From the NCBI GenBank assembly GCA_963969395.1, contig OZ017797.1, positions 23,250,001 through 23,314,000 of the forward strand: a DNA stretch of 64,000 nucleotides, written 5' to 3'. Positions 23,993 to 35,162 of this stretch are shown piece by piece; the first letter of the stretch is position 1; the number at the start of each line of letters is the position of its first letter. This DNA is from Pseudoscleropodium purum. Its lineage: Eukaryota > Streptophyta > Bryopsida > Hypnales > Brachytheciaceae. Below the pieces are notes generated by a model, which saw only the letters and a program-made list of their open reading frames with translations, did no database searches and was not told the origin of the DNA. The translations under genes were made by a program, and so were the position numbers.

Positions 23993-25084
23993 ATGTACCG
24001 AAACAAGGTGTATGGCCATCCCGAATGGGCCAAGCACAAATCTTCATGGAGGCACGGTCGGCACCTCTTCAGCACTTTCTCCTCCGGTATCGTTGCTGCC
24101 TTAGCTCCTCCCGTCTTAGCTTGCACGCTGCTTGCCACTTTTGTCACCATCTTTAACCATCTGGTCCTAGTGAAACGTTTGCCTCAGTCGATCCCCATTC
24201 TCGAAGTTGCCTCCCTCCCCTTTACTCTCACGGCGTCCGTCCTCTCCCTTCTCCTCGTTTTCCGAACGAACTCCTCGTACAACCGATTTGACGAAGCACG
24301 CAAGCTTTGGGGTTCCAATGTGAACAGGACCAGGGACCTGGCACGCCAAGCTTTGACATGGATCCGCAGCCCCGCCGACTCCGCCAAGCTTCTCTGCCTG
24401 TTACGACACATCAAGGCCTACCCGTTCTGTCTTCGAGACCATCTCACCGATGAGTTCACTCTCCGAGAGGATCTTCAGGAGATTATGGAGCCTCAAGAGC
24501 TGGAAGCTATCATGAGCGCCCAACACCGCCCCAACTACGTCCTGCAGATCCTGTCGGAGCTTATCGAGCAGTGCAACATCACGCAATGGGAGAAGACATC
24601 CATGGACAACAACCTTACCGCGTTCCATGACAATGTGGGAGGCTGTGAGCGGATTCTGAAGACACCCATACCCGTGGCTTACACTCTGCTGACTTCGAGG
24701 TTTCTGATCGTTTGGCATCTGGCGCTTCCTTTCGCTCTCTGGAGAACTTGCCGGTGGCTCACCATTCCTTCCACTTTCTCCACTGCTGCATGTCTGTTTT
24801 ACATTGAACAAGTCGGGGTGCTGATTGAAGAGCCGTTCTGGATTCTGCCGCTGGCTTCGTTTTGCACGGGCATTGTTTCGGCGGTGGATGGTTTGTCGGC
24901 CGCGCACAAAACAGCTTCTCTGTTGTGGAGCTTTCATCAGCCAGGCTTCCATCAGCCAAGACAAGAGAAAGACCACAGTGTGGTGCAGATCACGTTTGAA
25001 AGCTCCAGGTCGGACGGGTTTCGGAAAGACAGGGACAAGAATATCGGGGCAGTGGTGCTCACGAGAATGAACTCAGTTGCTTGA
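23993..25084 (+). CDS. Bestrophin-like (UPF0187) anion channel, 363 residues, intronless
   Basis: Predicted membrane anion channel of the bestrophin/UPF0187 family, whose plant members (VCCN type) conduct chloride in thylakoids and whose algal members act at thylakoids. Visible hallmarks: a first hydrophobic span at residues 33-58, a second at 73-90 running into VFRTNSSYNRFDEARKLWG (89-107, the family signature), TPIPVAYTLLTSRFLIVWHL (224-243) entering a third span, a fourth at about 258-275, and IEEPFWILPL (278-287). The length suits the family core. No obvious chloroplast transit peptide precedes the first span: the protein starts MYRNKVYGHPEWAKH, so its membrane is uncertain. The start is the first in-frame ATG and lies just before the conserved KHKSSWRH segment. 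The reading frame is GC-richer than its surroundings. The overlapping 191-codon minus frame is a shadow. Confidence 0.93.
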   Translation: MYRNKVYGHPEWAKHKSSWRHGRHLFSTFSSGIVAALAPPVLACTLLATFVTIFNHLVLVKRLPQSIPILEVASLPFTLTASVLSLLLVFRTNSSYNRFDEARKLWGSNVNRTRDLARQALTWIRSPADSAKLLCLLRHIKAYPFCLRDHLTDEFTLREDLQEIMEPQELEAIMSAQHRPNYVLQILSELIEQCNITQWEKTSMDNNLTAFHDNVGGCERILKTPIPVAYTLLTSRFLIVWHLALPFALWRTCRWLTIPSTFSTAACLFYIEQVGVLIEEPFWILPLASFCTGIVSAVDGLSAAHKTASLLWSFHQPGFHQPRQEKDHSVVQITFESSRSDGFRKDRDKNIGAVVLTRMNSVA

Positions 25085-25715
25085 GTTGGATACTTTATAT
25101 ATAGAACGTTTCGGAGTAAACATATGCATATATGATTATATGCCAAGTACTCAATTTTAGAGAAGAGGAGTACATACCGGCTTCTGGACTTCTGGTATAT
25201 ATATATGTGAGGTCTCTTTTCCTATTCAGACATTCAATTCAGACCAATTGTAAATTTTTTATACAAATTTGTCAGTTTCAGCAACAAGACTTGTCGAACT
25301 CCTGCTTCAAATTTGAGCCGGAGTGAATATATTTATCAGTCGATCTCTTCATTAATTTGAGCCTCGGTCTGCTTCAATTCAAGGTTCGCGACTTCGCGTG
25401 GTTGTTGCAGATATCACTGGTTGTCACATTCGATCGATCAGACTAAGGTTACGCGCGCGAACTCATTTCGAGGAATCTAGCTTGTACTTCCTCTTGCTTG
25501 CATCGATCCACTGGGACCCGAATGATGCGTCACCCTGGGGTAACGTGTCGTCAATGATATCCCATTTATGAAACAATCGTGTGCTTTTTTACTCTGTGAA
25601 GAACGTCGTTTTTGTTACATTGGCAATGTTTTCATTAAAATGATATGGTAAAACTTCAAGGCAGGAAGGCGATGAAATTAGTTGGAGTGTCGGGAAAGGG
25701 GAGGGGTGGATGAAA
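25085..25715. other. 3' flank of the bestrophin gene
   Basis: Probably 3' UTR followed by spacer. Contains short AT runs near 25110 and 25200. No further gene is seen before the MITE at 25724. Confidence 0.45.
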
Positions 25716-25723
25716 GGTAATTT

Positions 25724-25876
25724 CATGGTTGTCATATTGGACAAGTTACTATTCATTTCATGTCTTGTAGGACGAGTTATTATTCATCAAATGTACCTCT
25801 TAGTTACATTTGATGAATAATAACTCGTCCTACAGGACATGAAATGAATAGTAACTTGTTCAATATGACAACCATG
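25724..25876. mobile_element. 153 bp hAT-like foldback MITE with perfect 8 bp duplication
   Basis: Bounded by identical GGTAATTT at 25716-25723 and 25877-25884. The element starts CATGGTTGTCATATTG and ends with its complement. The two arms, about 72 bp each, cover nearly the whole element around a loop of only ~8 bp near 25796-25803. I count two differences between the arms, and both would form G-U pairs in RNA. The 8 bp duplication points to the hAT superfamily. The near-identical arms imply a recent insertion. No coding frame. Confidence 0.9.
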
Positions 25877-25884
25877 GGTAATTT

Positions 25885-27506
25885 GCATTCTATCGGCATG
25901 GCAAGCTAATGATCTAATATGCTTGTCAAAATATACAAGCTAATATACTTGTCAAAATAGCCTAATAGATGTAGTATTGTCAGCTTATCCTTGACTATGT
26001 TCTTGTATGCAGTATGCTTGACAGATTTGATGTTTTAGTTAGATTATAATCTGTTGGATGATATACCAAGGAGTTATTTCCTTTGTTCATGAGACACAAC
26101 AATTTACCCTCAATTCATAGGGATTTTGAAAAAAAAAAATTTGAAAAGAAGATTTTATGTCTTAGTGGAAAGTGAAATCATAAGGGATTTTTACATTTTG
26201 TGAGGCATTTTGTATTTTTTAACCCTTAAAGTCCCATAGTTCCCTTGAATCGGTGGGACAAAATGGATTTTAGGTAGGCTTTTAGAGTCTCAATATACGT
26301 TGTGATTTTTTGAAACTTTTGTGAAGATAGTTCTAACTTCTAAAAACACAATAGCTTTTTGTGAATATACTTTTTATTTTAATCGGAGTCTAGGAGGAAA
26401 AGTTATGGTACAATAAGTCCAAATTTCAATTCAATGGGCGGAAAATATAACCCCAAAAAACTTATAAGTAAACTTTTTTTAAATATTTGATTCTGCATGG
26501 AAAGTTTTGATTCACTCCATTTGGACAAGTGATGTGAAATTTATAGACAATCTTGTTTTTTGGTCAATTAGAACATCTTCTTAATAAAATAAAATGTATG
26601 ATTCATTTTTTAATTCAATTTTCACTATTTTTCAAAAAAAGGATTTTACAAGGTTAAGATTTCTTGCTAGAACAACTTCAAAATAAAAAATTAGAGGTTC
26701 AAAATTAGTAGTGCAAAAATTTTAAGTTAAGGAGATTCAAATATTCAAAATCAAAAAATCTAATTGAGCAAGGTATAAAAAAACTTGATTTTTTTACTTT
26801 AAATGTAAATATCTTAAAATCTATGTAGCCAAAGTTTTTGAAAAATTTTCTACACATTTTTACACTAGTCTAATAGACTAATACAAGATCCTATAGTTAG
26901 ATTTGCAAAAAACATAACTTATAAAGTTATTTTTTCTTTGCAATACAATTTGTACTTTTGAGTGGTTTTTGATGGGAAAGAGGCCTTGGGACTTTAGGGA
27001 TTTAAATTGATATACAACCATCCCCAAATCAATTTAGCTTCTAAAATTCAACCTTTTAAAATGCATTTCGTTTTTCAAATCAAACTTTTATATTTATTTT
27101 GGTGCACAACTGCACACATGGTTTATAGATATTTGAACTTCAAATTAATCTAATTTTTAGATGGCTTCTAGAATGCTATTGTTTATTTTATCACATGTTG
27201 GTTTTATTTTCATTTGGAATAGTAACTTTTTAATTTTAACATCACTACTCTTTCATTCCTTTGTCCTCATGATTATAATTGTAGATAGTATATACAAGTA
27301 CCATTAGTTCCGTTCTTTTTTGTTTTTTTTGTACAAAAAGGATAAAGGCCCCATCACATTAACTCATAAGAGTTTCCTATGAAGGGAAATGTAAATCTAG
27401 AGCATTTTAAGCAAAATAAATTAAGGCATATGAATTATAGTCTTTGAAGAGTCTTGGTATGAGACCTTATTTTTGCAAGTTTTCATTTAGAACCTTGCAC
27501 AAATCC
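25885..27506. other. AT-rich spacer, largely family A repeat
   Basis: A 26 bp phrase (CTAATATxCTTGTCAAAATA) is repeated in tandem at about 25913-25962. The family A repeat copy follows from about 26120. No gene is seen. Confidence 0.5.
26120..27000 (+). repeat. Dispersed AT-rich repeat, family A, copy 1
   Basis: Shares an ordered set of phrases with 46440-47620, 48660-49580 and 51700-52580: the (A)AAATGGAxTTTxGGTA start, GAAAGxTTTGATTCAxTCCATTTGG, TCTTGCTAGAACAA, AAATGxAAATATCTTxxAATCTA, TACAAGATCCTA, and the CxATAxAATxxTAxTTTTGxxxGGTTTTxGATGG end. It is non-coding on both strands. At about 26770 it holds an undisturbed GAGCAAGG where the 46.4 kb copy carries a MITE. Confidence 0.75.
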
Positions 27507-27508
27507 TA

Positions 27509-27589
27509 CTCCCTTTGTCTCAAAATAAGATTGGTATTTCTTTTATATTTTACATGGAAAACACTGGTCTTATTTTGAGACAAAGGGAG
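27509..27589. mobile_element. 81 bp Stowaway MITE
   Basis: Begins CTCCCTTTGTCTCAAAATAAG and ends with its exact complement, each end abutting TA (27507-27508 and 27590-27591). This is the TIR and TA target duplication of Stowaway (Tc1/mariner) MITEs, though short even for that group. The two 23 bp arms flank about 34 bp of AT-rich centre. No coding capacity. Confidence 0.9.
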
Positions 27590-27591
27590 TA

Positions 27592-30500
27592 ATAAGCACC
27601 AAATGACGAAGCTATTCACTTTCAGATTGAAGCATAGACAAAATCTACTTTCTCAAGATACAATAAGAAGAAAAATGGAAATGGCATTTAACCTAAGTTG
27701 TTTCATATTTTTTGGACCTTTGAGGAATTCGTTACAAATTTTTGAAGTTGAAGTGCAGTGGTCATTAGAAGTTGAAATGCAGTGGTCATTAGAAGCGACC
27801 ACCTCTGGAAATGTACACTATTGATACATTGAAGAAAGAAAAATGTACCTCTGTGTCACAATCGCTTTTAGAGCATGGGCGCATTCACAGCAAACTACTA
27901 ATATGGTTGTACTTCATCCGTTTAACATAGCTCTTGCAAGAAGGTTTTGAAATCATTCGTAATCTACCCAATACGTGGACAGCAATTAAGACTCGCATCT
28001 CGGGGATGAAGATTGAAGAACGAAAAACGAAGTTAAAATACACCCCAGCCCGAGGTCCCGCCCGAGGTATAGCTGATCGAAGGGCCAAGTCACGCACCCC
28101 GAAGTACCTTTTTCCAGGATGATTTACCCCAGCATGCCAATATAATCGCTCTTAACGCATGCATGCATTTTCAATCATCTTCTTAGCTTCAGAACCATGT
28201 ATGGTGCACCATTGCTTGATCGATGGGACACAGTTAACAGTAAGAACGTGATACTCATACACTTCTAATAACCAATAAAAGAGGATGAACTCAACAAGCA
28301 TTCTCCCTAGTTTGGGCCCATTCCAATCCTTAGCTAGTCACTGGAACTGAGTGTTTCCTGTAGCGAGAAAGGTGCCTCCTCCCAACTGCTCCAAAAGCTG
28401 AAGAATGTCACGGCAGAAGATCCTCATCCACCGTAGCCTAAACATGAAATGCAACAGCTGCAAAAAACTCGAACACCGAACAGAACTTCTGCATTCCCGT
28501 CGTCTCAAGAGATGGAATTGAAGTTAAGCTAGCTAGCTGTGATGCAACCACGTACTCCTTTGCCGAACAACAAGTCTTATTTTATTCCTCCGTCTTGTCG
28601 TTATTGTCGATCTCCAATTGATTCGTTTTTAATGGCGGGTTTCAGTGAAATTTGCTCCCGATTGTGCTTACTTTCATTTACCCCAACGAAAACCTCAGAT
28701 CTAATTATATACGTACCGGTCCAAGTTTTCACTGCACTGGGCACTTGAACGTCACGTGTGGTGCTCAGAGACAAATGAATTATGACCATTTTAGCGAATA
28801 TGACCATGTGTCTGAGCAGAAGTCATCACTTGCTGCGAAATCTTCAAACATGGGTACTGCGTGACATGCAATGTACCTGCAGCTGCAACACGATTGCAAT
28901 AATATGGGAAATTTTTAACTTCCATTGATCATTTGGCTGGAAATTTTTAAGTAGCAAACTGAATTAATATAGCGTCAATTTCGACGAATCCTAGGAATTT
29001 CATTAAAATGTTGTGGTGGACCCTCAAGCAAAGAAGGTAATATAATGATTTTAGGGAGCCTAGGAAGGGATGGTGGTGGATATGATCCTAGCTTAACGGT
29101 GCACAATGTTATCATGAAATGCATGGCATATTCCTTTGCATACCTACCGGCACATGTAGCAAGCTAACGTAAATTAATATATGTCTAAAAGGCGCCCGAC
29201 CACTTGAATTGAATTGACGTTGAATCCTACGATGTTTCGGAAGTTAAATCGAGCGCTCTTGTTGACATCGTGGACATCTGCTCGATCAAAAGACATTCAG
29301 GGTGAAGGACATGGACATCCTCCGACTTCCAGTCAGTGCAGACCTCCACGAGCTTCACGAACGACGAATTGAAGACGCTTGACAAACAAGGTAGAAACTT
29401 CGAGACACTAGTTCTGCAGTTTCCGATCGATCATATGAAGAAATTCTAAAGTTTCAGACGATCTGAAACCTCACATCTGTACCAGTCCTAGCTTTTGGAG
29501 CTGTGACTCTGCCCAATACTGGTGCTCTGAAACACGCCATTGACACAGCCAAGCAGCGCGCAAGCAGCTTTCCTTCGGCATTGTGGGTGACAAGCTGTAG
29601 CTCGAGATCAGTGCAGTCAAAGATGAGGCGGAGAACCGGCATATACGCCCTGCAATAAGTTCAAAGTATTACCAGCTGGAATGAGACGGGCTTGCAGATG
29701 CCGCTCTCTTCTTAAGTTCTAATTGAGAGACTGAGCAGAGGAAGCATGATTTCAGACACGAAGTCAAGACTTTGTGGTACTGCAGTACGACATTAGTACT
29801 CCATGCATTCAGTCAGACAATTGCAAGGAATATATCAGAGTTGCTTTAGTTACAGAAGCTCGTGAAATCTGTCCAAGATAAAACAAGTCAATTCCGAAAG
29901 TGAGCTTCACGCGCCATTGGCAGTGCGTGTTTCCTGGGATTCTGCTGAGACACTTCGATTGAAACAACAGATCGAGAGAGAAGTTAACCATTAAACGATG
30001 GTTTAGGTCCTGGTAGCCCAAACTTGGATTTGCAAATCTACAGGCATCGTATGGGATTTAAATAGGCTCATCATGACCAATTGATGATGAGCGTGCATGA
30101 GCCCTCAAGACAACAGGCAACCTCGAACCTAGTAAGCGTACTTCCATACCCAAAAAAAACAGTCAAATTATGATTCAAAATAGAAAACTTGACTTGAAGG
30201 TCTACTGTAAAGAGATTGATATCAAAAAGTTGGACTGTAGTGGAGTATTGGAGATGTTATCCTCAAGATTCCCTGACAACCAAGTCACTTTGGGTGCCTG
30301 GAACGACGTTTAAGGGTTACTGAGCAGGCCGGTACCAAATATAAGAATAAAATCATTATATTCCGTCTTTCAGTTTCTGGTTCAGTAATAATTTGAAAAC
30401 TTTTTTAACATTTTACAATTTCTGTGTGTACTTACATCTTTAAGAACGGGGTCTTCAAGAACAGATTAAAAAAAAACTGAATCAAAGGGAATTAAAAACG

Positions 30501-32732
30501 CACCGAATTGATTGAGTAAAATATAAGATTCTATGTTACGGTAACCTTCCTGTAACAGGAATTAGTATGCTTTCAGATACTATTTGTTTCTCAATGTAAT
30601 TGAACTAGGGTAATTGAGGCTCCTGATTCTGGATTGAGCCAGCTGATCTAATGACCTAAATGGTGTTGATTATGAGTTCCTTCGTGTTGCGATTCATGGC
30701 ACCAGGTAGAGTAAACGTAACGACCCCTTCTCGATCACTCCCCATATCCAGCACGTAGGCTGCTGTATTTCCAATCAGATGTGGTTTACATTACAGCTTA
30801 CCAGCAGCATCTGCAGAAATGTCCATTGAAAGCATAGAATGATCACAAATTGTACAATGAAAGCCGCAATTATCACTCACATTGATTTTGTAACCAGCAT
30901 ATGACCAGAAATAGAATGACCTATATAACAAGAATAGGTTTCACATTATGAAAAAAATTCATGATTATTTCGTTCTTTTAGGGAAAAAATGTAAAAAAAT
31001 TTGAAATCTTTCTTAAATCTGTTTCCTTACACTGGGAAATTTTTCCCTCACCAAACCCATGCTGCAAATACTGTATGCTCAATTCCTTAAGTGGTTGGAA
31101 ATGGGTCGTAAGCTTCTACTCGAGAAACTACAAATTTAACCACAAGGGCTCACAAGTATCAACTCATGTACGTTGAAGAAGATCGAAGGATAACTTTGGT
31201 CCCAAGACTGACATGAACGAAGAATTTATTGGAATAGTTCTACTTTCAATTTGTCAAATCAATTGAATAGGAGTGCCACTTACACATGGTACCTTCTTTC
31301 AAATTATAGACTTCATGACGTAAAATTCATATCCTTAACCAGCGTCATCAACTTTCGAGTGCATTCAGGATGTGCCCTAACTAAACAGTGAAAGCACTGT
31401 TCATATTCATTCACCTGTTTCAGACTTTGGAGTGCCAGGCTTGTGATATTCAAATGCCCAGAGTTCTAAAATCTAGAAGAGGTATAGATCTGAGGTAATC
31501 TGAGACGAGCATTTGAAAAAGTGCTAATTTCTTGAAATTTTAGCATTTTCGCGACTATGGCGATCGTTTCAAACCTTGAAGCCCGACATATAAATTTGTC
31601 AACATCCTTTAAATCTGACAACCATGGTCACCAGATTACAGATTGAGGACTTCTGTGGTCTTAAAATTGGGAAAGGTGAAGAGTTGTGGTTCCAAATGGC
31701 CAGATGGGGTCTAGAAAAGGGCCAGTGAATTGCCAATGAAAATCTAGTTTAGCAAAAATCTCAATTCTCCAATGATGATTATTTGTAATTACATGCGTTA
31801 CCGGAGAAGAAACATTAGAAGATTTTGGGGGCCTCTAGATGCCTGCGAGTTATCATAGCCAGCGAACGCAGGAAACAGGTTTCGCACAGCAGTCTGACGT
31901 GGTCGAGATCCTGCCACGTCATTGACCAAAATTTTATTTATTTATTTATTTCATTTTATTTTTTGCATTTGGAGATTAACTTTTTATTTTATTATTCTTA
32001 TTATGAAAAAAAATTCTGACAGCAGGCCATTCCCCTCGCTACAGGGAACAGCTGCGGGGAACAGGCCCGAAACAGGCTTCTGGAACCCCAAAACTCTTCT
32101 AATGGCATGTTTTCACTTCAACACGAGTCATCTGGGTCAAAAATCATTAATGTGATAGTCGTGAGAAACAGAGGAAAAGTGCAAAATTATTGACGATAAG
32201 TTGGTGGCAAGAAAACAATGGCTAGAAACCGGCTTCAGATGCTAAATAGGATAAGGGCGTGACAGACGCAAATTCAGCAGCCCCACAATCTCGATTTCAA
32301 CAATAAACTAAATTTAAGGAAAGAGACCCCACCATCCACGAGAACCAGGTGCCGCTAAATCCTCTCAACGTCGGGTAGTACTAGGGTCTGCTATCGAACG
32401 AATAATTCGACGGCGACAAATTCAGCACTAGACTCATAAGTTACCCTAAATTCTACCCGTGCCGACTACGGGATTTCTGATCGACACCGTCTGATCGACG
32501 AACCAGTTGAAGTAACCTTTCAGTTATTCCTGAGTTTCAATTTCTCTCAGGAACTAGTCTATGAAAGAATATATATGTTTATTTGGAACAGGCAAGGGCC
32601 TGTTCTTTGTATCTTCGATTAGGCTCTTTTTCGTTCTCCTTTTGTCCGGCTGTCGGGCTTGACTGCTTAGAAATTTGTCGCTGTGCAATGGAATTCCCAT
32701 TTGTTTAAAAATAAAGAAAAGAAAGAAAGAAA

Positions 32733-32768
<36 letters not shown>

Positions 32769-33582
32769 ATTCAGTGTAGGTCAATGTGCGTTGCTCATTA
32801 GGGTATACTGTACCTTGAGGTTAGGTCCGTCATAGCCAATTCAAAATCATTTATTTTTCACAAAAATCTCTTTTGCCAGTAGCTTTTAGAATTTCTAAAA
32901 ATTTGTTATGGAGCAAAAAGAATATTTTGTTCACTTTACAAGTAAGAACCTCCAACTTCATGGTCATGTAGACATATGTGGTAATTGGATCTTTCAATTT
33001 TATCTTGGAACTTGAACTTTAATGTAGTTAAGGAGGCTTTACTAACAATTATAGCTACTTCTACGTAGTATTTAGGAGCCCCCCATTTGGGTGGACCCCT
33101 AGCCACACAGCCCTTGGGAATCCCGCCTTGGGTAGACTCCTTGGGAGCCCTGCCTTCATTTTTTAATTTTCTATAAAAAAAAAATTTTTAATTATTTTTT
33201 TATTTCATGGGATTCTTATTCTAAGATTCGAATTTTTTCCATCAATATGTTCAACACTTTTCAAATATGACATGCTAGAATTTCTAAAAATTTCATCATA
33301 GGCCATATTCATTTATTTTTATTTTATTTTTTAACAAATCTGACCCGAGTGTAGGATACCTATCTGTCTTCAATTGACTAATCTTCTCAGTAGCATTGTC
33401 TTTTCTTTAATTATTATTTTTTCTTTATACAAATAAAGGGAACCCTTTACTGCAAAGAAGTAAAAATACAAAGACCCAGCCGCCAGCGCCGGTGGAACAG
33501 GGCACAGTTATTTTTTAGTGCTTGTAACTTGGTATATTGCTATTTCGTTCCTGGCTACGATATTCTAATTTCAGACACCTGC
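27592..33582. other. About 6 kb intergenic region without a supported gene
   Basis: From about 28000 to 32600 the composition is more balanced than in other spacers, yet all frames are short (60-77 codons) and none shows a known domain. Visible items: a 25 bp duplicated phrase (GCAGTGGTCATTAGAAG) at 27755-27796, a CACGTG core near 28757, the duplicated segment at 29452-29650, a short hairpin (GCTCATCA with TGATGATGAGC) near 30067, a TTTAT-rich run at 31933-31960, and an (AT)n tract at 32734-32766. It may contain decayed genes or non-coding transcripts. Confidence 0.4.
29452..29650. repeat. Degenerate duplicated segment, copy 2 (partner at 23.1 kb)
   Basis: Aligns with 23085-23290, best over its first ~90 bp. 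The minus strand is open for 62 codons here (29454-29642) and the + strand reads NLTSVPVL in one frame. Neither product is recognised. A 6.4 kb distance and the same orientation suggest an old dispersed duplication. Confidence 0.5.
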
Positions 33583-34078
33583 AAGTTCGAATACTCTTCG
33601 CTATTGCAAGGCCTATGGTCCTATGAGTCGATGAAGTTGTCATCGACCCAGGCAGTATTTACCTCTGGAGCGTCTTCAGAGCGAATCTTCTCCGCTGGTT
33701 TCGGACTTTCGGTAGCAGTCCACTGCAATTTCACTAGCATCGGAAATTTCAAATGTAGGATAACAGCTAGATCAAATTCTCTACACCATTGCAAGGGCTT
33801 GGGGCCCATGGATTGAGATTCCTCGAAACCAGGTGGAGTCGACCTCGACAGTAAGAATTCCCTCTGAAGCAAGAGTCTTCACGGCGAATCTTCTCTGCTT
33901 GTTTCGGTAGCATACCACGATATCTATGTCGCTAGCATTAAAAATGTTCACATGTAATATTTCGAATTCTCTATGTCATTGCAAAGACTCGGGTCCCATG
34001 GTTCCAGATTCCTCGAAAGCAGTTGCACTCAACCTTGACAGTCCTTTTCTCTGGCTCGTCTTCACCGCCAACCTTGCC
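33583..34078 (+). repeat. Three-copy tandem repeat ending inside the next gene
   Basis: Anchor ATTGCAA occurs at 33603, 33788 and 33978 (spacings 185 and 190 bp). Each copy then shows a CCTATG or CCCATGG context, CCTCGAAA or CATCGACC, CCTTGACAG/CCTCGACAG, and GTCTTCAxxGCxAA. The third copy runs through the start codon of the gene at 33998 and into its first ~27 codons. In copies one and two the corresponding ATG is followed almost at once by a stop (after three and two codons). Confidence 0.75.
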
Positions 34079-34837
34079 TACATTCTCTTCGCAGCCTGCC
34101 AGAAACTCTACACCAAGAGCTACCCCGCGGCCCGCCACCACTCAGACCCCTTCAGCCTCTCCATCATCGTCATCCACATCCTCTGCGGCGCCACAGTAGT
34201 CTTCGGCGGCTGCGCTTGCTGGCTCGCCACTCACTGCAACCGGGACTGCAACCTCCGGAGCCCCATTCCGAACTGGGCCGTACGCACGCTAGCTGTTGCA
34301 GCACTCAGTCACAGCGTCACCAACGTCTTCCTGCTTCGCAAGATCCCTGGCGTACACGTCGTCAACGTCCCCCTCTACATCTTCAGCACCGTATACAACG
34401 CGCACCGAGCTCTGAAGCTGCTGATGTCGATGTCGACGCCGAACTCCGGAATGTTGCTGGAGCGGGAGCTGCTGTTGCTTTGGTGCGCGGTGAGCACGTA
34501 TGTGTGGGTTCGCTATTTCATGGTGCTGTTTGGAGTGGTGATGGAGAGCAATTTCATAGAGACAGGAGGATCTGTGAGAGTTTATGGGATAGCTTACACG
34601 CTCGCTTTGCCGTGTGCCGCTGTTGTGGGCATCGTGGCGCCCGCGGCGGTTCTGGGTGGGGTAGAGGACCGGTGGACGGTGGGGCTTGTCTCCTCGGTCG
34701 CCGTCTTGGGGCCGGCTATGGCTGCGGTGCATTTGGGTTGTTTTAGGATTGGGTTAAGGATGGGACCGAGGAGGTGGGGCGGGACCAAATGGGTGATGCA
34801 GTTTCTCTTGGACACCACAAATCCATCCCTTTCATGA
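33998..34837 (+). CDS. Multi-span membrane protein of unknown family, 279 residues, intronless
   Basis: I do not recognise the family. The predicted protein has about seven hydrophobic segments: roughly residues 16-38, 52-78, 94-118, 125-148, 157-183, 196-220 and 229-252. The C-terminus is short and basic (RMGPRRWGGTKW). Cysteines cluster between the second and third spans (CGATVVFGGCACWL, then HCNRDC). The chosen start is the ATG at 33998, which has a G at +4 and lies in the third copy of an upstream tandem repeat; the frame is open 24 codons further upstream to 33926, but that part is made of repeat sequence. The gene is GC-rich against its AT-rich surroundings and uses many C/G-ending codons, like the bestrophin gene. 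AATAAATAAA lies just 3' at about 34850. Role unknown. Confidence 0.75.
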   Translation: MVPDSSKAVALNLDSPFLWLVFTANLAYILFAACQKLYTKSYPAARHHSDPFSLSIIVIHILCGATVVFGGCACWLATHCNRDCNLRSPIPNWAVRTLAVAALSHSVTNVFLLRKIPGVHVVNVPLYIFSTVYNAHRALKLLMSMSTPNSGMLLERELLLLWCAVSTYVWVRYFMVLFGVVMESNFIETGGSVRVYGIAYTLALPCAAVVGIVAPAAVLGGVEDRWTVGLVSSVAVLGPAMAAVHLGCFRIGLRMGPRRWGGTKWVMQFLLDTTNPSLS

Positions 34838-34967
34838 GGACAATGGGAAAATAAATAAAAATATTGTAAGATACGTGGATGACTACATTTATTTGTCTCT
34901 ATAGTGAGGGATAATAGCATCACCTTGAAAATTAGGTGCCACCATAAAAAAATTATTTTTGTATAGA

Positions 34968-35162
34968 TTGGTACAGAGTATAATACTATAATATAATTTT
35001 ATTTCAAACTATAGTAATTCAGAAGAGTGTGACTTTGTCAAATGAGTGTCACATACACTATTAAAAAAAACTAGCCTACACTAATTTGTCCTTTAGTGTG
35101 TATAAGACTAATTTATCAAAGTCACTCATTCAAATAGTAGTACACTTTAAATTAGTACAAGT
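34968..35162. repeat. Imperfect inverted repeat, MITE-like
   Basis: The left half around GTGTGACTTTGTCAAATGAG (35029) pairs with the right half around TTTATCAAAGTCACTCATT (35112) over about 40 bp with mismatches; outer parts (TTGGTAC and GTACAAG) also pair. No target duplication is convincing, so it may be an old MITE or chance AT-rich pairing. Confidence 0.4.

Noticed and set aside
24401..24976. Minus-strand frame of 191 codons
   Set aside because: Fully antisense to the conserved core of the bestrophin gene; a shadow of its codon bias.
34216..34746. Alternative plus frame (176 codons) and minus frame (147 codons) inside the 33998 gene
   Set aside because: Both lie in the GC-rich frame of the membrane protein, read as low-complexity polypeptides and lack hydrophobic pattern or domains.
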